Assembly: GCF_000171815.1 (NCBI RefSeq)
Contig: NZ_ABGR01000001.1
Location: 186,001-250,000 of the forward strand
Direction: 5' to 3'
Length of the DNA stretch: 64,000 bases
Origin: Vibrio sp. AND4
GTDB lineage: Bacteria; Pseudomonadota; Gammaproteobacteria; Enterobacterales; Vibrionaceae
A program made the translations under genes and the position numbers. The notes beneath the pieces are model-generated. The model was not told where the DNA came from and made no database searches. It saw only the letters and a list, made by a program, of their open reading frames with translations. This document shows, one piece after another, positions 54,489 through 64,000 of the stretch (position 1 is its first letter; each line of letters opens with the position of its first letter).

Positions 54489-54595
54489 AAAGCGGGGAAG
54501 TATATTAGTAATGCGCAAGGCGCTTATTATTTAGAACAAATGCTGGAGTGTCGCTCGTTACGCATTGTGGTTAACGTTGTGGAGCAAAGTTCGCC

Positions 54596-56029
54596 TTATT
54601 GCGGGAATGTTTGGTAACGAACACCCATCATTTGCTCCATACAGTGTACAACTTGGCAGCTGTAACCAAATTCGTTGTCGTACCAGATGTACAGTACACA
54701 GCGTTTGTCTTGAGCTATCGTTGCTTGACCGTCGACCACACCTGCATGGCGAGAGCCCACTAGGTCGCTTGATACAATTTCTGTCGAATCTGTGTAATCG
54801 ATTTGCGCAGAAAGCTCCGAGTTCAACGCCATTTCGCGTAAGTACTCGTTCAGTGAATCGCGGTCTACATCTTCACTTAAGTTTAGGTTCGCCACCGCCA
54901 TAGATACGTTTGGAGTCGGTACACGAATTGCGTTGCCTGTAAGTTTACCAGCAAGTTCTGGAAGTGCTTTTGCTACCGCTTTTGCTGCGCCAGTTGATGT
55001 CAGAACCATGTTCAATGAAGCGCTGCGACCACGACGATCGCCTGAGTGGAAGTTGTCGATTAGGTTTTGATCGTTCGTGTAAGAGTGCACCGTCTCAATG
55101 TGTCCAGAAAGCACGCCATACTTGTCGTTAAGTGCTTTGAGAACCGGCGTGATGGCGTTAGTCGTGCAGCTTGCGGCAGAGATGATGGTATCATCTTCTC
55201 TGATCACAGATTCATTGACACCAAATACCACGTTCTTGATGTCACCTTTCCCAGGTGCAGTAAGCAGTACTTTCTCTGCACCATTACAGGCTACGTGTTG
55301 GCTAAGACCTTCGGTATCGCGCCAAACACCCGTGTTATCAACAACTAATGCATTGTTGATGCCGTAAATCGAGTAGTCCACATCAGTTGGGCTGTTTGCG
55401 TAAATAATTTGAATGTAGTTACCATTCACGATTAGCGCTTTACGCTCTTCATCAATCACGATACTACCGTTGAACTGTCCATGAACTGAATCACGACGTA
55501 GTAAGCTCGCACGTTTTTCAAGATCGCCTTTTTTGCCACCGCGCACTACGATAGCACGTAAGCGAAGCGGGTAACCCGGACCACTCTTTTCAATCAGTAG
55601 TCGAGTGAGTAGACGACCAATGCGACCGAAACCATAGAGAACCACATCACGGGCCGCTAGAGAAGAATCGGCGTCACGAGCACCTTGGAGTGCAGTGTGT
55701 AAAAAGTCACTGAGTGCGGCCGAGTCCTCATGATTTTTCCAATATATATCAGCAACCTGTCCAACATCAACGCGACAGGATGAAATGCTCATTTCGCAAA
55801 GCGCTTGGATAATTGGCATAGTTTGCTCAAGAGAGAGAGCGTTTCCAGTGTAACGTTTTGCAATTTTGTGAGTTTTAAGAATGTCGATGGTTGTTGCGTT
55901 GATAAGTGTTTTACCAAACAGAACCACTTCGATTCCTTTTTGACGATACAACTTACCAATAAGAGGGGAGATAGATTCAGCAATCGTTTGGCTGGTTTGC
56001 CAGTCTTGAAGATATTTCTCTGGACTCAT
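54596..56029 (-). CDS. Glyceraldehyde-3-phosphate dehydrogenase, long form
   Basis: 477 aa, about 145 longer than GapA. The catalytic core starts near residue 128 (VVLYGFGRIGRLLTRLL, NAD motif). The catalytic Cys is in ISAASCTTNAITPVLKAL near 290, with His in ETVHSYTNDQNLID and GRSASLNMVLTSTGAAKAV. The extra N-terminal ~125 residues are helical and of unknown role. This long form occurs in Vibrio and Shewanella beside a normal gapA. It may be a second, perhaps gluconeogenic or NADP-related, enzyme. Confidence 0.88.
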   Translation of the reverse strand: MSPEKYLQDWQTSQTIAESISPLIGKLYRQKGIEVVLFGKTLINATTIDILKTHKIAKRYTGNALSLEQTMPIIQALCEMSISSCRVDVGQVADIYWKNHEDSAALSDFLHTALQGARDADSSLAARDVVLYGFGRIGRLLTRLLIEKSGPGYPLRLRAIVVRGGKKGDLEKRASLLRRDSVHGQFNGSIVIDEERKALIVNGNYIQIIYANSPTDVDYSIYGINNALVVDNTGVWRDTEGLSQHVACNGAEKVLLTAPGKGDIKNVVFGVNESVIREDDTIISAASCTTNAITPVLKALNDKYGVLSGHIETVHSYTNDQNLIDNFHSGDRRGRSASLNMVLTSTGAAKAVAKALPELAGKLTGNAIRVPTPNVSMAVANLNLSEDVDRDSLNEYLREMALNSELSAQIDYTDSTEIVSSDLVGSRHAGVVDGQATIAQDKRCVLYIWYDNEFGYSCQVVHCMEQMMGVRYQTFPQ

Positions 56030-56639
56030 TGTTGTTTTGGACCTTTCACGTTTTGGGGCGACTGACCTTACTTTTGGCTGGTACCTCAGCGGTAGAGCGT
56101 GAAGCGAGGGTGATTGTAATTACTTTGTAATCGACTTGTGGGCGAATTGTATGGTCAGATACCTTATTCTGCTAGGAAAATAAAATCAGTTAAAACGGTG
56201 GCAAATCGTCACTTTTTTAGCTGAATGGCTTGACTAAATGAGTGTTTTACAGGGGTTGACTTTGTCTATCTGCAAACCTTATTTCGTGACAATAATGGTC
56301 AATGTCAAAATAATATGTGTAAAATGTTTAGATTATCGCTAAGCAATGTGATGCTTATCGAATTTAAAACTTAAAACGTAAGTATATTTCGCCATTTTTT
56401 GATGTATCGATGTTCATCCTTGGCATGAGCTGATTGAACCAAATTTGTTTGAAATAAATACTACAAAACTTTGCGAGTTATCACATTTCTATCGCTATAA
56501 ATCCCTGTTTTAATGGGGGTATTGATATTTACTAACCGAATCTAGAGTTTGAGTTGTTTAATGAACGAAAGCTTGCTTAAATCGTGTCTGCGAGCCGGAC
56601 TCCTTACGGCTTCCAGAACGATAAAGAAAAGGAAGTAAT
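56030..56639. promoter_or_regulatory. Divergent GAPDH / oxidoreductase intergenic region
   Basis: 610 bases with promoters for both genes. It holds a D-arm-like string at 56079-56100 that is not a tRNA, long AT-rich stretches (56280-56480), and a GAGCCG...CGGCTTC hairpin at 56591-56613 in the leader of the oxidoreductase gene. No ORF seen. Confidence 0.35.
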
Positions 56640-57629
56640 ATGTTCAAACTTGCTGTGATCGGGACGAACTGGATCTCTCAACAATTTGTTGAAGCGGCGA
56701 TTCAGACCAAAGAGTTTTGTCTTCATGCCGTCTACTCTCGTGATGTAGAGAACGCACGCGAATTTGGCTTACCTTACAACGCAGAAGCTTATTACGATAA
56801 CCTCGATGCTTTAGGGGCGGATGAAAGCGTTGATGCAGTATACATCGCGAGCCCAAATTCATTTCATGCGCCTCAGGCAGTGCAGATGCTCAAAGCGGGC
56901 AAGCACGTGATCTGTGAAAAGCCGATGGCATCAAATTATTCTCTTGCTCAGGCGATGTTTCAAACGGCTGAAGAAAATAATGTCGTGTTGTTTGAAGGCT
57001 TCATGTCGCCATACACTCCGAATTTCCAAGTATTAAAAGACAGTCTACCGACGATCGCGCCTCTTCGTCATGCTACGATCAGCTACTGTCAGTACTCTTC
57101 TCGCTATCAGAAATATCTAAATGGTGAGAATCCAAACACTTTCAATCCTGAGTTTTCCAATGGCTCCATCATGGACATTGGTTACTACTGCGTTGGTTCT
57201 GCCGTTGAGTTGTTTGGAGAGCCTAATAGCGTACAAGCAAGTGCTCATGTTCTGCCTTCCGGCGTTGATGGTTGTGGCAGCGTGACGCTCGCTTACGATG
57301 GCTTTAACGTGAACCTACTGCACTCGAAAGTGAGCGATTCACTGACCCCAAGTGAATTCCAAGGTGAGCAAGGGAGTGTACTGGTGGATATGATTGCTAC
57401 GGGGCGTGGTGTTGAGCGCATTTTGCGTGGTGAGGACAAAGAAGTACTCACGTTACCTCAAGAAGAGAACCACATGTTCTATGAAGCGCAGGCATTTGCT
57501 AAGCAACTGAAATTGGGTTCGATTGCGCCTCAAATGAAGCAACGTTCATTGACGGTCGCGAAAGTGCTAACTGAGGTAAGAAGACAAACAGGCGTTGTAT
57601 TTCCTGCAGATAAAGTCGCACTAAACTAG
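56640..57629 (+). CDS. Gfo/Idh/MocA-family oxidoreductase
   Basis: 329 aa. Rossmann start FKLAVIGTNWISQQFVEAAI and the EKP motif HVICEKPMASNYSLAQAM near residue 95 are diagnostic. GSIMDIGYYCVGSAVELFG contains the family's DxGxY dimer/active region. NAD(P)-dependent sugar or inositol-type oxidoreductase; substrate unknown. Starts at ATG after AAGGAAG; single gene. Confidence 0.88.
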   Translation: MFKLAVIGTNWISQQFVEAAIQTKEFCLHAVYSRDVENAREFGLPYNAEAYYDNLDALGADESVDAVYIASPNSFHAPQAVQMLKAGKHVICEKPMASNYSLAQAMFQTAEENNVVLFEGFMSPYTPNFQVLKDSLPTIAPLRHATISYCQYSSRYQKYLNGENPNTFNPEFSNGSIMDIGYYCVGSAVELFGEPNSVQASAHVLPSGVDGCGSVTLAYDGFNVNLLHSKVSDSLTPSEFQGEQGSVLVDMIATGRGVERILRGEDKEVLTLPQEENHMFYEAQAFAKQLKLGSIAPQMKQRSLTVAKVLTEVRRQTGVVFPADKVALN

Positions 57630-57681
57630 GCGCTTGCTTTTTTAAAGCTTTAAAAAAGCATCATGCTAGATGCTCTAAAGA

Positions 57682-57711
57682 ACAAAGCCCTCATCGTGAG
57701 GGCTTTGTTTT
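57682..57711. terminator. Bidirectional terminator
   Basis: ACAAAGCCCTC-N5-GAGGGCTTTGT followed by TTT, between convergent oxidoreductase and MATE genes. Confidence 0.88.
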
Positions 57712-57722
57712 ATGTGACTCTC

Positions 57723-59060
57723 TTAAGCCGCAGCTTCAGCAGAAATGAGCTTATGAATGGTTTTACGGTATGTTAAATAAGCAGCGATACCTGCCATGAG
57801 GTTACCTAGGCAAGCGCCAATAAGCAGCCCTTTAATACCTCCCATTTGGGCGCCAATCCAAAGGCACGGAAGGAAGAACAAAAATAGTCGTAGTGCGGAG
57901 ATGGTTAGCGCTGTGTACGACTTACCTAAAGCATTACAGATCGACACCATCAACATACACACGCCCAGCGAGCCTAAGCTGATAGGTACAATCATCAAAT
58001 GCATTTCAAGCACACTGGTCACTTCAGCATCACTGGTCATAAGCAGAGCAAGTGGATCGGAAGCGACAAAGGTGATGATGGCGATGAGAAGCTGGAAGCC
58101 AAGAACAAATTTCACCGCGATAGAAACCAGCGATTGAATGTTAGCGTAGTTTTTCGCACCCAGTAATCGACCCACCATTGGCGGCATAGACATGGTTAAC
58201 GCTAATACCGAAACGATGGCAAAGAATTCGTAGCGAGATCCCAAAGCCCAAGCAGCGACGGCAGCAGTACCAAAGCCCGCAAGTAGCTTGGTTGCCAACA
58301 TCGAAGAAAGTGGTGGCAACAGTTGGCTGATCATCGCTGGCCCCATGATATTGCCGATGGATGTAACGCTCTTAACCACATTCAAATCGTGCCATTCGAA
58401 GCTAGCCCAATGATTCCTCTGAACGCGAGGAGCCACTACTAAAATTCCGAAGCCAAAAGCAATCACTGTCGCAATAGCGGCACCGTTGATACCGAGATCG
58501 AAAGTGAAGATAAACAGTGGGTCGAGCACTAAGTTCACACCACTGGTGACCATCATCATGGTGCCAGGCAGCATGGTGTTGCCATTGGCTCGGCAGATAC
58601 TGTAATAGAAATACAGTACCGCACCTACCCATGAACTCAATAGCCACCAAGGCCAATAGCTATCGATGATGGGCATAACTGAATCTGGTGCGCTTAATAG
58701 AGAGAGGATAGGGTAGCGCAGCAGCCAAATAAGCAGGCCAAAGACCGCAACACCAACAGAGCCAATCATGAGCACTAGGCCTCCTAGCTGCTTAGCATAG
58801 CGAGCGTTGTTTGCGCCGAGTGCTTTTGAGATGACCGCTGTGGTCGCGATGCCTAAGCCAACTTGAATACCAATCACCACCATTTGAAGGGGAAGAGTGA
58901 AACCCTGTGCTGCAAGGGGAAGGACACCAAGTTGGCCAATGAACGCACTATCAACCAATTGGAAGCTCATTAATGACAGAACGCCAAACAGCATTGGCCA
59001 AGTCATTGTAAAGAGTTGTTTCGCTAACGTCGGTTGGGCATTAGAAGAAGTAGAAGACAT
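57723..59060 (-). CDS. MATE-family multidrug/Na+ antiporter
   Basis: 445 aa from ATG at 59060 (MSSTSSNAQPTLAKQLF); the longest frame adds 22 Cys-rich residues and is unlikely. Twelve membrane helices in two halves. MTWPMLFGVLSLMSFQLVDSAFIGQLG, GLGIATTAVISKALGAN and GSRYEFFAIVSVLALTMSMPPMVG fit the DinF/NorM group. Exports cationic drugs or metabolites by cation exchange. No SD is obvious. Confidence 0.88.
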   Translation of the reverse strand: MSSTSSNAQPTLAKQLFTMTWPMLFGVLSLMSFQLVDSAFIGQLGVLPLAAQGFTLPLQMVVIGIQVGLGIATTAVISKALGANNARYAKQLGGLVLMIGSVGVAVFGLLIWLLRYPILSLLSAPDSVMPIIDSYWPWWLLSSWVGAVLYFYYSICRANGNTMLPGTMMMVTSGVNLVLDPLFIFTFDLGINGAAIATVIAFGFGILVVAPRVQRNHWASFEWHDLNVVKSVTSIGNIMGPAMISQLLPPLSSMLATKLLAGFGTAAVAAWALGSRYEFFAIVSVLALTMSMPPMVGRLLGAKNYANIQSLVSIAVKFVLGFQLLIAIITFVASDPLALLMTSDAEVTSVLEMHLMIVPISLGSLGVCMLMVSICNALGKSYTALTISALRLFLFFLPCLWIGAQMGGIKGLLIGACLGNLMAGIAAYLTYRKTIHKLISAEAAA

Positions 59061-59124
59061 ACAAAATATGGGTGTTTTTGGAACGGAAATTTTGTTTATT
59101 GTACACACTGTACAACAAAGAGAC

Positions 59125-59162
59125 AAAAAGAAACCCCGAGCAAGGCGCGCTTGCTCGGGGTT
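59125..59162 (-). terminator. Terminator of the DUF496 gene
   Basis: AACCCCGAGCAAG (59132-59144) with CTTGCTCGGGGTT (59150-59162), 13-bp perfect stem, T-rich on the minus side. Confidence 0.88.
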
Positions 59163-59183
59163 GAATATGGCAACTAAGTCGGC

Positions 59184-59498
59184 TTATTTTTTACCGCTAG
59201 TTTGCTTGTCTTCTTCTGTTAGCTCACGGATACGACGGCTGATGTCACGGCGTGCTTTAGAGATTTCTGCACTCTTGATGATGTGATCGTCAACGCGGTC
59301 TTCGTAGTCAGCTTTCATGTTTTTGATGATTGCAACGATCTCGTCGTGAGTCATTTCAGGTTTTATGTAGTCCATTAGATTTTCTAGCAGATCTACACGC
59401 TTACGGTTGTCACGAACTTTTTTCTCGTTATCAAGCAACTCACGTTTTAGTTTGTTTTTACGACGAGCTTGGTTAACGATTTCAAATACGCTACTCAT
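59184..59498 (-). CDS. DUF496 (YeeX-family) protein
   Basis: 104 aa, highly charged, coiled-coil-like. [42 protein letters not shown] (in parts) and [17 protein letters not shown] match YeeX/UPF0265. Cytoplasmic; function unknown. SD GGAA and own terminator. Confidence 0.92.
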   Translation of the reverse strand: MSSVFEIVNQARRKNKLKRELLDNEKKVRDNRKRVDLLENLMDYIKPEMTHDEIVAIIKNMKADYEDRVDDHIIKSAEISKARRDISRRIRELTEEDKQTSGKK

Positions 59499-59724
59499 GG
59501 TTCCCTTTCCTAATTTGTGAATATCTTAACCGATTAAAGCACAACATCTCATGGCATAACAGTCTTTAGATCAAACGCGTGGCAAGGTTGAACGTTTATC
59601 CACCAATTTTTATCTGTAATTTACAATCGCACATTAAAAGCGTGAATGTTGCTCACTTGAACGCAGGGACTCGTTGTCATGCTGGGGCCTTCGCTATATT
59701 ATCGATAGCATTCAAGATAAAGAT

Positions 59725-59940
59725 ATGAAGCTCGAAATGAACTCTGGAACTATTGCGGAGCGAGTCGAAAACCAAGATGTCGAATCCCATGACGACTCTA
59801 TGGCAACGAAGCTCAAAGCCGCATATGTGGCGGCGAGGACGCAACTCGAAATCACCGAAGTTGAACTGAACCGTTCAAAGATAATGATGATTGATGAGAA
59901 TGGGAAGATGACCAAAGTGTCGATTCTCTCAGAGCATTAA
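59725..59940 (+). CDS. Hypothetical protein, 71 aa
   Basis: From ATG at 59725 (MKLEMNSGTIAERVENQDVE); the longest frame starts 17 codons earlier. Acidic N-terminus, then ATKLKAAYVAARTQLEITEV, a likely helix, and EVELNRSKIMMIDENGKMTKVSIL. No family recognised. Codon use is normal. Divergent from DUF496, upstream of yceH by 94 bases. Confidence 0.55.
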   Translation: MKLEMNSGTIAERVENQDVESHDDSMATKLKAAYVAARTQLEITEVELNRSKIMMIDENGKMTKVSILSEH

Positions 59941-60033
59941 GACCTAACCCGATTCGCAAAGGGTGTCAGGTCCATGCGCTATGCTTTAGGCTGATACCCA
60001 AATTCAAATGCAACAATAATAAGGAAATGCATT

Positions 60034-60687
60034 ATGAAAGTTGAGCTAACGGCAATTGAAGCACGAGTAATTGGCTGCTTAATCGAAAAAGAAGTGACGA
60101 CCCCAGAGCAGTATCCACTTAGCCTTAACGCATTGACCAACGCTTGTAACCAAAAGAGTAATCGAGAACCGGTAATGTCACTAGACGAAGCGGATGTACT
60201 GGATGCGGTTGATGCGTTGATCGAACGCCGTTTAGTGAGCGACGAAAGTAGCTTTAACAGTCGTGTCAGCAAATACCAACATCGATTCTGCAATACTGAG
60301 TTTGGTGACTTAAAGCTAACGGAACAAGAAAAAGGTATCGTGTGCTGCATGTTACTTCGCGGTGCACAAACGCCCGGAGAGATCCGTACTCGTACCAATC
60401 GCCTTGCAACTTTCAATGATGTTAAAGAAGTCGAAAACGTATTAGAGGATCTTGCTAGTGATGGAAAAGGCCCGCTTGTGGTCAAACTGCCTCGTGAAGC
60501 TGGCAAGCGTGAATCTCGATACATGCATTTGTTCTGCGGTGAGGTAGACATAAGTGAACCAGTGGTAACGACTGTTGTGCCATCCTCTGCTGGTTCAGAG
60601 CGTATTACACAGCTTGAGCAAGAAGTCGCTGAGTTACGTGAAGAGCTTGCCGCTTTGAAAGAGCAGGTTGAATCTTTGCTTTCATGA
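60034..60687 (+). CDS. YceH-family (DUF480) protein
   Basis: 217 aa (E. coli YceH 215). [44 protein letters not shown] (in parts) is the DUF480 winged-helix start, and [16 protein letters not shown] the second. A C-terminal coiled coil (residues 188-217). Function unknown. Stop overlaps the next start by 4 bases (ATGA). Confidence 0.94.
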   Translation: MKVELTAIEARVIGCLIEKEVTTPEQYPLSLNALTNACNQKSNREPVMSLDEADVLDAVDALIERRLVSDESSFNSRVSKYQHRFCNTEFGDLKLTEQEKGIVCCMLLRGAQTPGEIRTRTNRLATFNDVKEVENVLEDLASDGKGPLVVKLPREAGKRESRYMHLFCGEVDISEPVVTTVVPSSAGSERITQLEQEVAELREELAALKEQVESLLS

Positions 60688-60995
60688 GTGATACTGCCGA
60701 GCAACGTTGGAGTGTTTATCTGATTCGTAACAACCGTAATGCCCTATATTGCGGGATAACAAACGACGTTCAGCGGCGCTTCAACCAACACAAAAGTGGT
60801 AAAGGTGCAAAAGCGCTCAAAGGAAAGGGGCCGCTTGTGCTCGAGTGGTCCTGTGCTTTTGAAAGCAAAAGTATAGCAATGCGAGTGGAATATTTTATTA
60901 AGCAGTTAACGAAGGCAAAAAAAGAATTACTTGTGCAAGGGAGCGCGGTAATTCGGGTGGGCGAAGGCCCATCTATCACATATCATTATAAATAA
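60684..60995 (+). CDS. GIY-YIG nuclease-family protein (YhbQ-like)
   Basis: 103 aa. [37 protein letters not shown] (in parts) contains the GIY-YIG core (VYLIR...YCGIT with Arg in VQRRF), and Glu in RVEYFIKQL completes the active site. Family members such as YhbQ act on damaged DNA. Co-translated with yceH. Confidence 0.92.
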   Translation: MSDTAEQRWSVYLIRNNRNALYCGITNDVQRRFNQHKSGKGAKALKGKGPLVLEWSCAFESKSIAMRVEYFIKQLTKAKKELLVQGSAVIRVGEGPSITYHYK

Positions 60996-61087
60996 ATGAG
61001 AGTGTTTATCGTCACTTCGTCTTTTTCAAAGCAGAAGGTGATCATCTTCTCGCCTCTTTTCCCCTTTAAATGAACCGTCAGTCTGGC

Positions 61088-61123
61088 AAAAATAAACCAC
61101 CTTAAAATAGTGGTTTATTTTTT
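61088..61123 (+). terminator. Terminator of the yceH-GIY-YIG operon
   Basis: AATAAACCAC-N9-GTGGTTTATT followed by TTTT. Confidence 0.85.
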
Positions 61124-61334
61124 GTTGCATATGCGTGGATTATTAATGGTTTTGGGTATCATTTAGAACGCTTGTGCCACATAATATGCTGATGCTCGAT
61201 CAGCTTTAAATTAACAATTCACATTTAAGCGGGCAAGTCATGGAGATGAAGGTTAAGTGATTCGGGCAAAGGATGACTCAGCTAAGCAACATGAAGAGCA
61301 GCTCCATGCTCGATAAAAACAAAAAGAGCGATAG
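61124..61334 (+). promoter_or_regulatory. luxPQ promoter region
   Basis: 211 bases with the promoter for luxP. AAAGAGCGATAG precedes the luxP ATG as SD. No clear LuxR- or LuxO-type palindrome seen. Confidence 0.4.
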
Positions 61335-62431
<1,097 letters not shown>

Positions 62432-62432
<1 letters not shown>

Positions 62433-64000
62433 TGACGACAACGCGTTCAAACATAAAAAAGCGTCGCTCACTGGCGACGCTGATAACAAAGATCATCATT
62501 TTAGTTCTTGCCCCAATTATTTTGGGGATTTTCATACAGAGCTATTACTTTTCCAAGCAAATTATTTGGCAAGAGGTCGATAGAACCAAACAGCAAACCT
62601 CTGCGCTGATCTACAATATATTTGATAGCCACTTTGCGGCGATTCAAATCCATCATGACAGTAATTCAAAGAGTCAGGTTGTTCGTGATTTTTACACCGA
62701 TCGTGATACTGACTTGCTCAACTTTTTCTTCCTTAGCATTGACCAAAGCGACCCCTCACATATACCAGAGTTTCGCTTTCTAACTGACCACAACGGCATC
62801 ATTTGGGATGATGGAAATGCGCACTTTTATGGGGTGAATGACCTTATCCTTGATAGCCTTACCAGTCAGGTCAGTTTCAGTAATAACTGGTATTATATCA
62901 ATGTGATGACCACAGTTGGTACTAGGCATATGTTAGTGAGACGTGTACCGATCGTTGTTCCTGAAACTGGCGAGGTGCTCGGTTTCTCATTTAATGCCGT
63001 TGTGCTAGACAACAACTTTGCTTTGATGGAAAAGCTTGAGAGTGAAAGTAATGTCGACAACGTTGTTTTGATTGCCAACGGTGTGCCCCTAGCCAATTCT
63101 TTGATTGGCGATGAACCCTACGATGTTGCGGATATTTTACAGCGAAGAACGTCACATAAAAGACTCGATAACCTCCTTGTGATCGACACGCCAATTGTGG
63201 TGAACGGGGTGACGACCGAACTTTGTTTACTGACAGCACAAGGTAACCAAGGTGTAGTGACATTACAAATCCAACACATTTTGGCTATGCTTGCATCGAT
63301 CATCGGAATGATCATGATTGCTTTAATGAGCAGGGAATGGATTGAGAGCAAAGTTGCGGCGCAGTTAGAATCATTGATGTCTTACACTCGCTCAGCGCGT
63401 GAAGAGAAAGGGTTTGAGCGTTTTTGTGGCTCGGATATCGAAGAGTTCGATCACATTGGCTCTACCCTTGAAAGTACATTTGAAGAATTGGAAGCACAGA
63501 AGAAATCGTTCCGAGACCTATTCAACTTCGCATTATCACCCATCATGGTTTGGTCTGAAGAGAGCGCACTGATTCAGATGAACCCAGCAGCGCGCAAAGA
63601 ACTGGCGATTGATGACGGCCACGAAATCATGCATCCGGTGTTTCAAGATTTCAAAGACAAATTGATCCCACACCTTAAAATGGCGGCTCAAGGCGCTACG
63701 TTGACAGGAGTTAATGTTCCGATTGGTAATAAGATCTACCGTTGGAACTTATCGCCAATCCGAGTTGATGGCGATATCAGTGGAATCATTGTTCAAGGCC
63801 AAGATATTACAACGCTGATAGAAGCCGAGAAGCAGAGTAACGTAGCACGCAGAGAAGCAGAGAAATCGGCGCAAGCACGAGCAGATTTCCTCGCTAAAAT
63901 GAGTCACGAAATTCGTACACCAATCAATGGTATCTTGGGTGTTGCACAATTATTAAAAGACTCTGTCAATACGCAAGAGCAGAAAAATCAAATCGATGTA
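62432..64000 (+). CDS. luxQ: AI-2 sensor kinase/phosphatase LuxQ, N-terminal part (runs off right edge)
   Basis: 523 codons visible. N-terminal membrane helix (about residues 18-38), a ~240-residue periplasmic tandem-PAS domain that holds LuxP, second helix near 280-300, a cytoplasmic PAS (about 350-465) and the HisKA start AKMSHEIRTPINGILG with the phosphoacceptor His at residue 492, the position known for V. harveyi LuxQ. At low AI-2 it phosphorylates LuxU then LuxO, which activates qrr genes such as that at 45521-45627. Coupled to luxP by TAATG. Confidence 0.97.

Noticed and set aside
56075-56170. tRNA-like string (CCTCAGCGGTAGAGCG) upstream of the GAPDH gene
   Set aside because: It resembles a D-arm, but no matching acceptor stem, anticodon arm or TTC-containing T-loop follows at tRNA spacing.
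59979-60704. 241-codon minus-strand frame
   Set aside because: Complete antisense shadow of yceH, Ser/Thr-rich without domain pattern.

Overview
The window reads as a piece of a Vibrio chromosome, most likely the second chromosome of a Harveyi-clade species (V. parahaemolyticus / V. alginolyticus / V. diabolicus group). The evidence is a luxP-luxQ pair at the right end, a Qrr-type quorum-sensing small RNA with perfect LuxO boxes and a sigma-54 promoter, the hut/tonB/exbBD haem-uptake locus, and a malKEFG locus next to a capsule-type sugar transferase. Base composition and gene density look even, and I see no prophage, transposase gene or CRISPR array. The species cannot be fixed from the sequence alone.

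Left part (1-16 kb): the 5' end of a membrane sugar transferase (capsule or exopolysaccharide initiation) reads off the left edge. Next comes the maltose/maltodextrin ABC system, with malK divergent from malE-malF-malG around a 0.66 kb control region rich in MalT-like boxes. That region also holds a possible 19-codon leader ORF and a nested inverted repeat. A DMT exporter with a divergent AraC regulator, an M14 peptidase, a DUF808 protein, pyrC, a Pmp3-type peptide and a MOSC/ferredoxin-reductase/ferredoxin fusion follow. nadE sits divergent from a NadD-like adenylyltransferase, giving a small NAD-biosynthesis pair.

Middle part (16-41 kb): several hypothetical secreted proteins, one built of eight 20-residue LRR-like repeats, and an acyltransferase lead into the iron region. 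There tonB-exbB-exbD-hutB-hutC-hutD (minus) faces hutX-hutZ (plus) across a Fur-box-like intergenic region; hutW, usual in this locus in V. cholerae, is absent. Then come a cobalamin adenosyltransferase, CheV, PpiC, an ArsR regulator divergent from an ArsP-like permease with a striking Cys-rich loop, a LysR/NTF2-like divergent pair, a KefG-KefB-type potassium efflux pair, YccF, and an envelope module. That module is an RstAB-like two-component system followed by dgkA and a lipid A phosphoethanolamine transferase, with a possible 40-aa ORF in between.

Right part (41-64 kb): SDR oxidoreductase, DUF3429, periplasmic glutathione peroxidase, ribB with its FMN riboswitch, then a roughly 1 kb stretch without protein genes. 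This stretch holds a terminator hairpin, a structured segment resembling a group II intron 5' domain, and a Qrr small RNA just downstream of mgtE. After that: a UbiB-type kinase, a HlyD/small membrane protein pair with divergent AraC regulator, a YjeH-like exporter with divergent Lrp regulator, a RhtB exporter, a long-form GAPDH, a Gfo/Idh/MocA oxidoreductase, a MATE pump, DUF496, YceH and a GIY-YIG protein. Finally luxP and the first 523 codons of luxQ run off the right edge. The AI-2 receptor (LuxPQ) and a terminal effector of the same phosphorelay (Qrr) therefore lie within 17 kb of each other; LuxU and LuxO are not in the window.

Starts were moved from the longest ORF when a better Shine-Dalgarno, family length or signal peptide favoured another codon; this is stated per gene. 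No database search was run.
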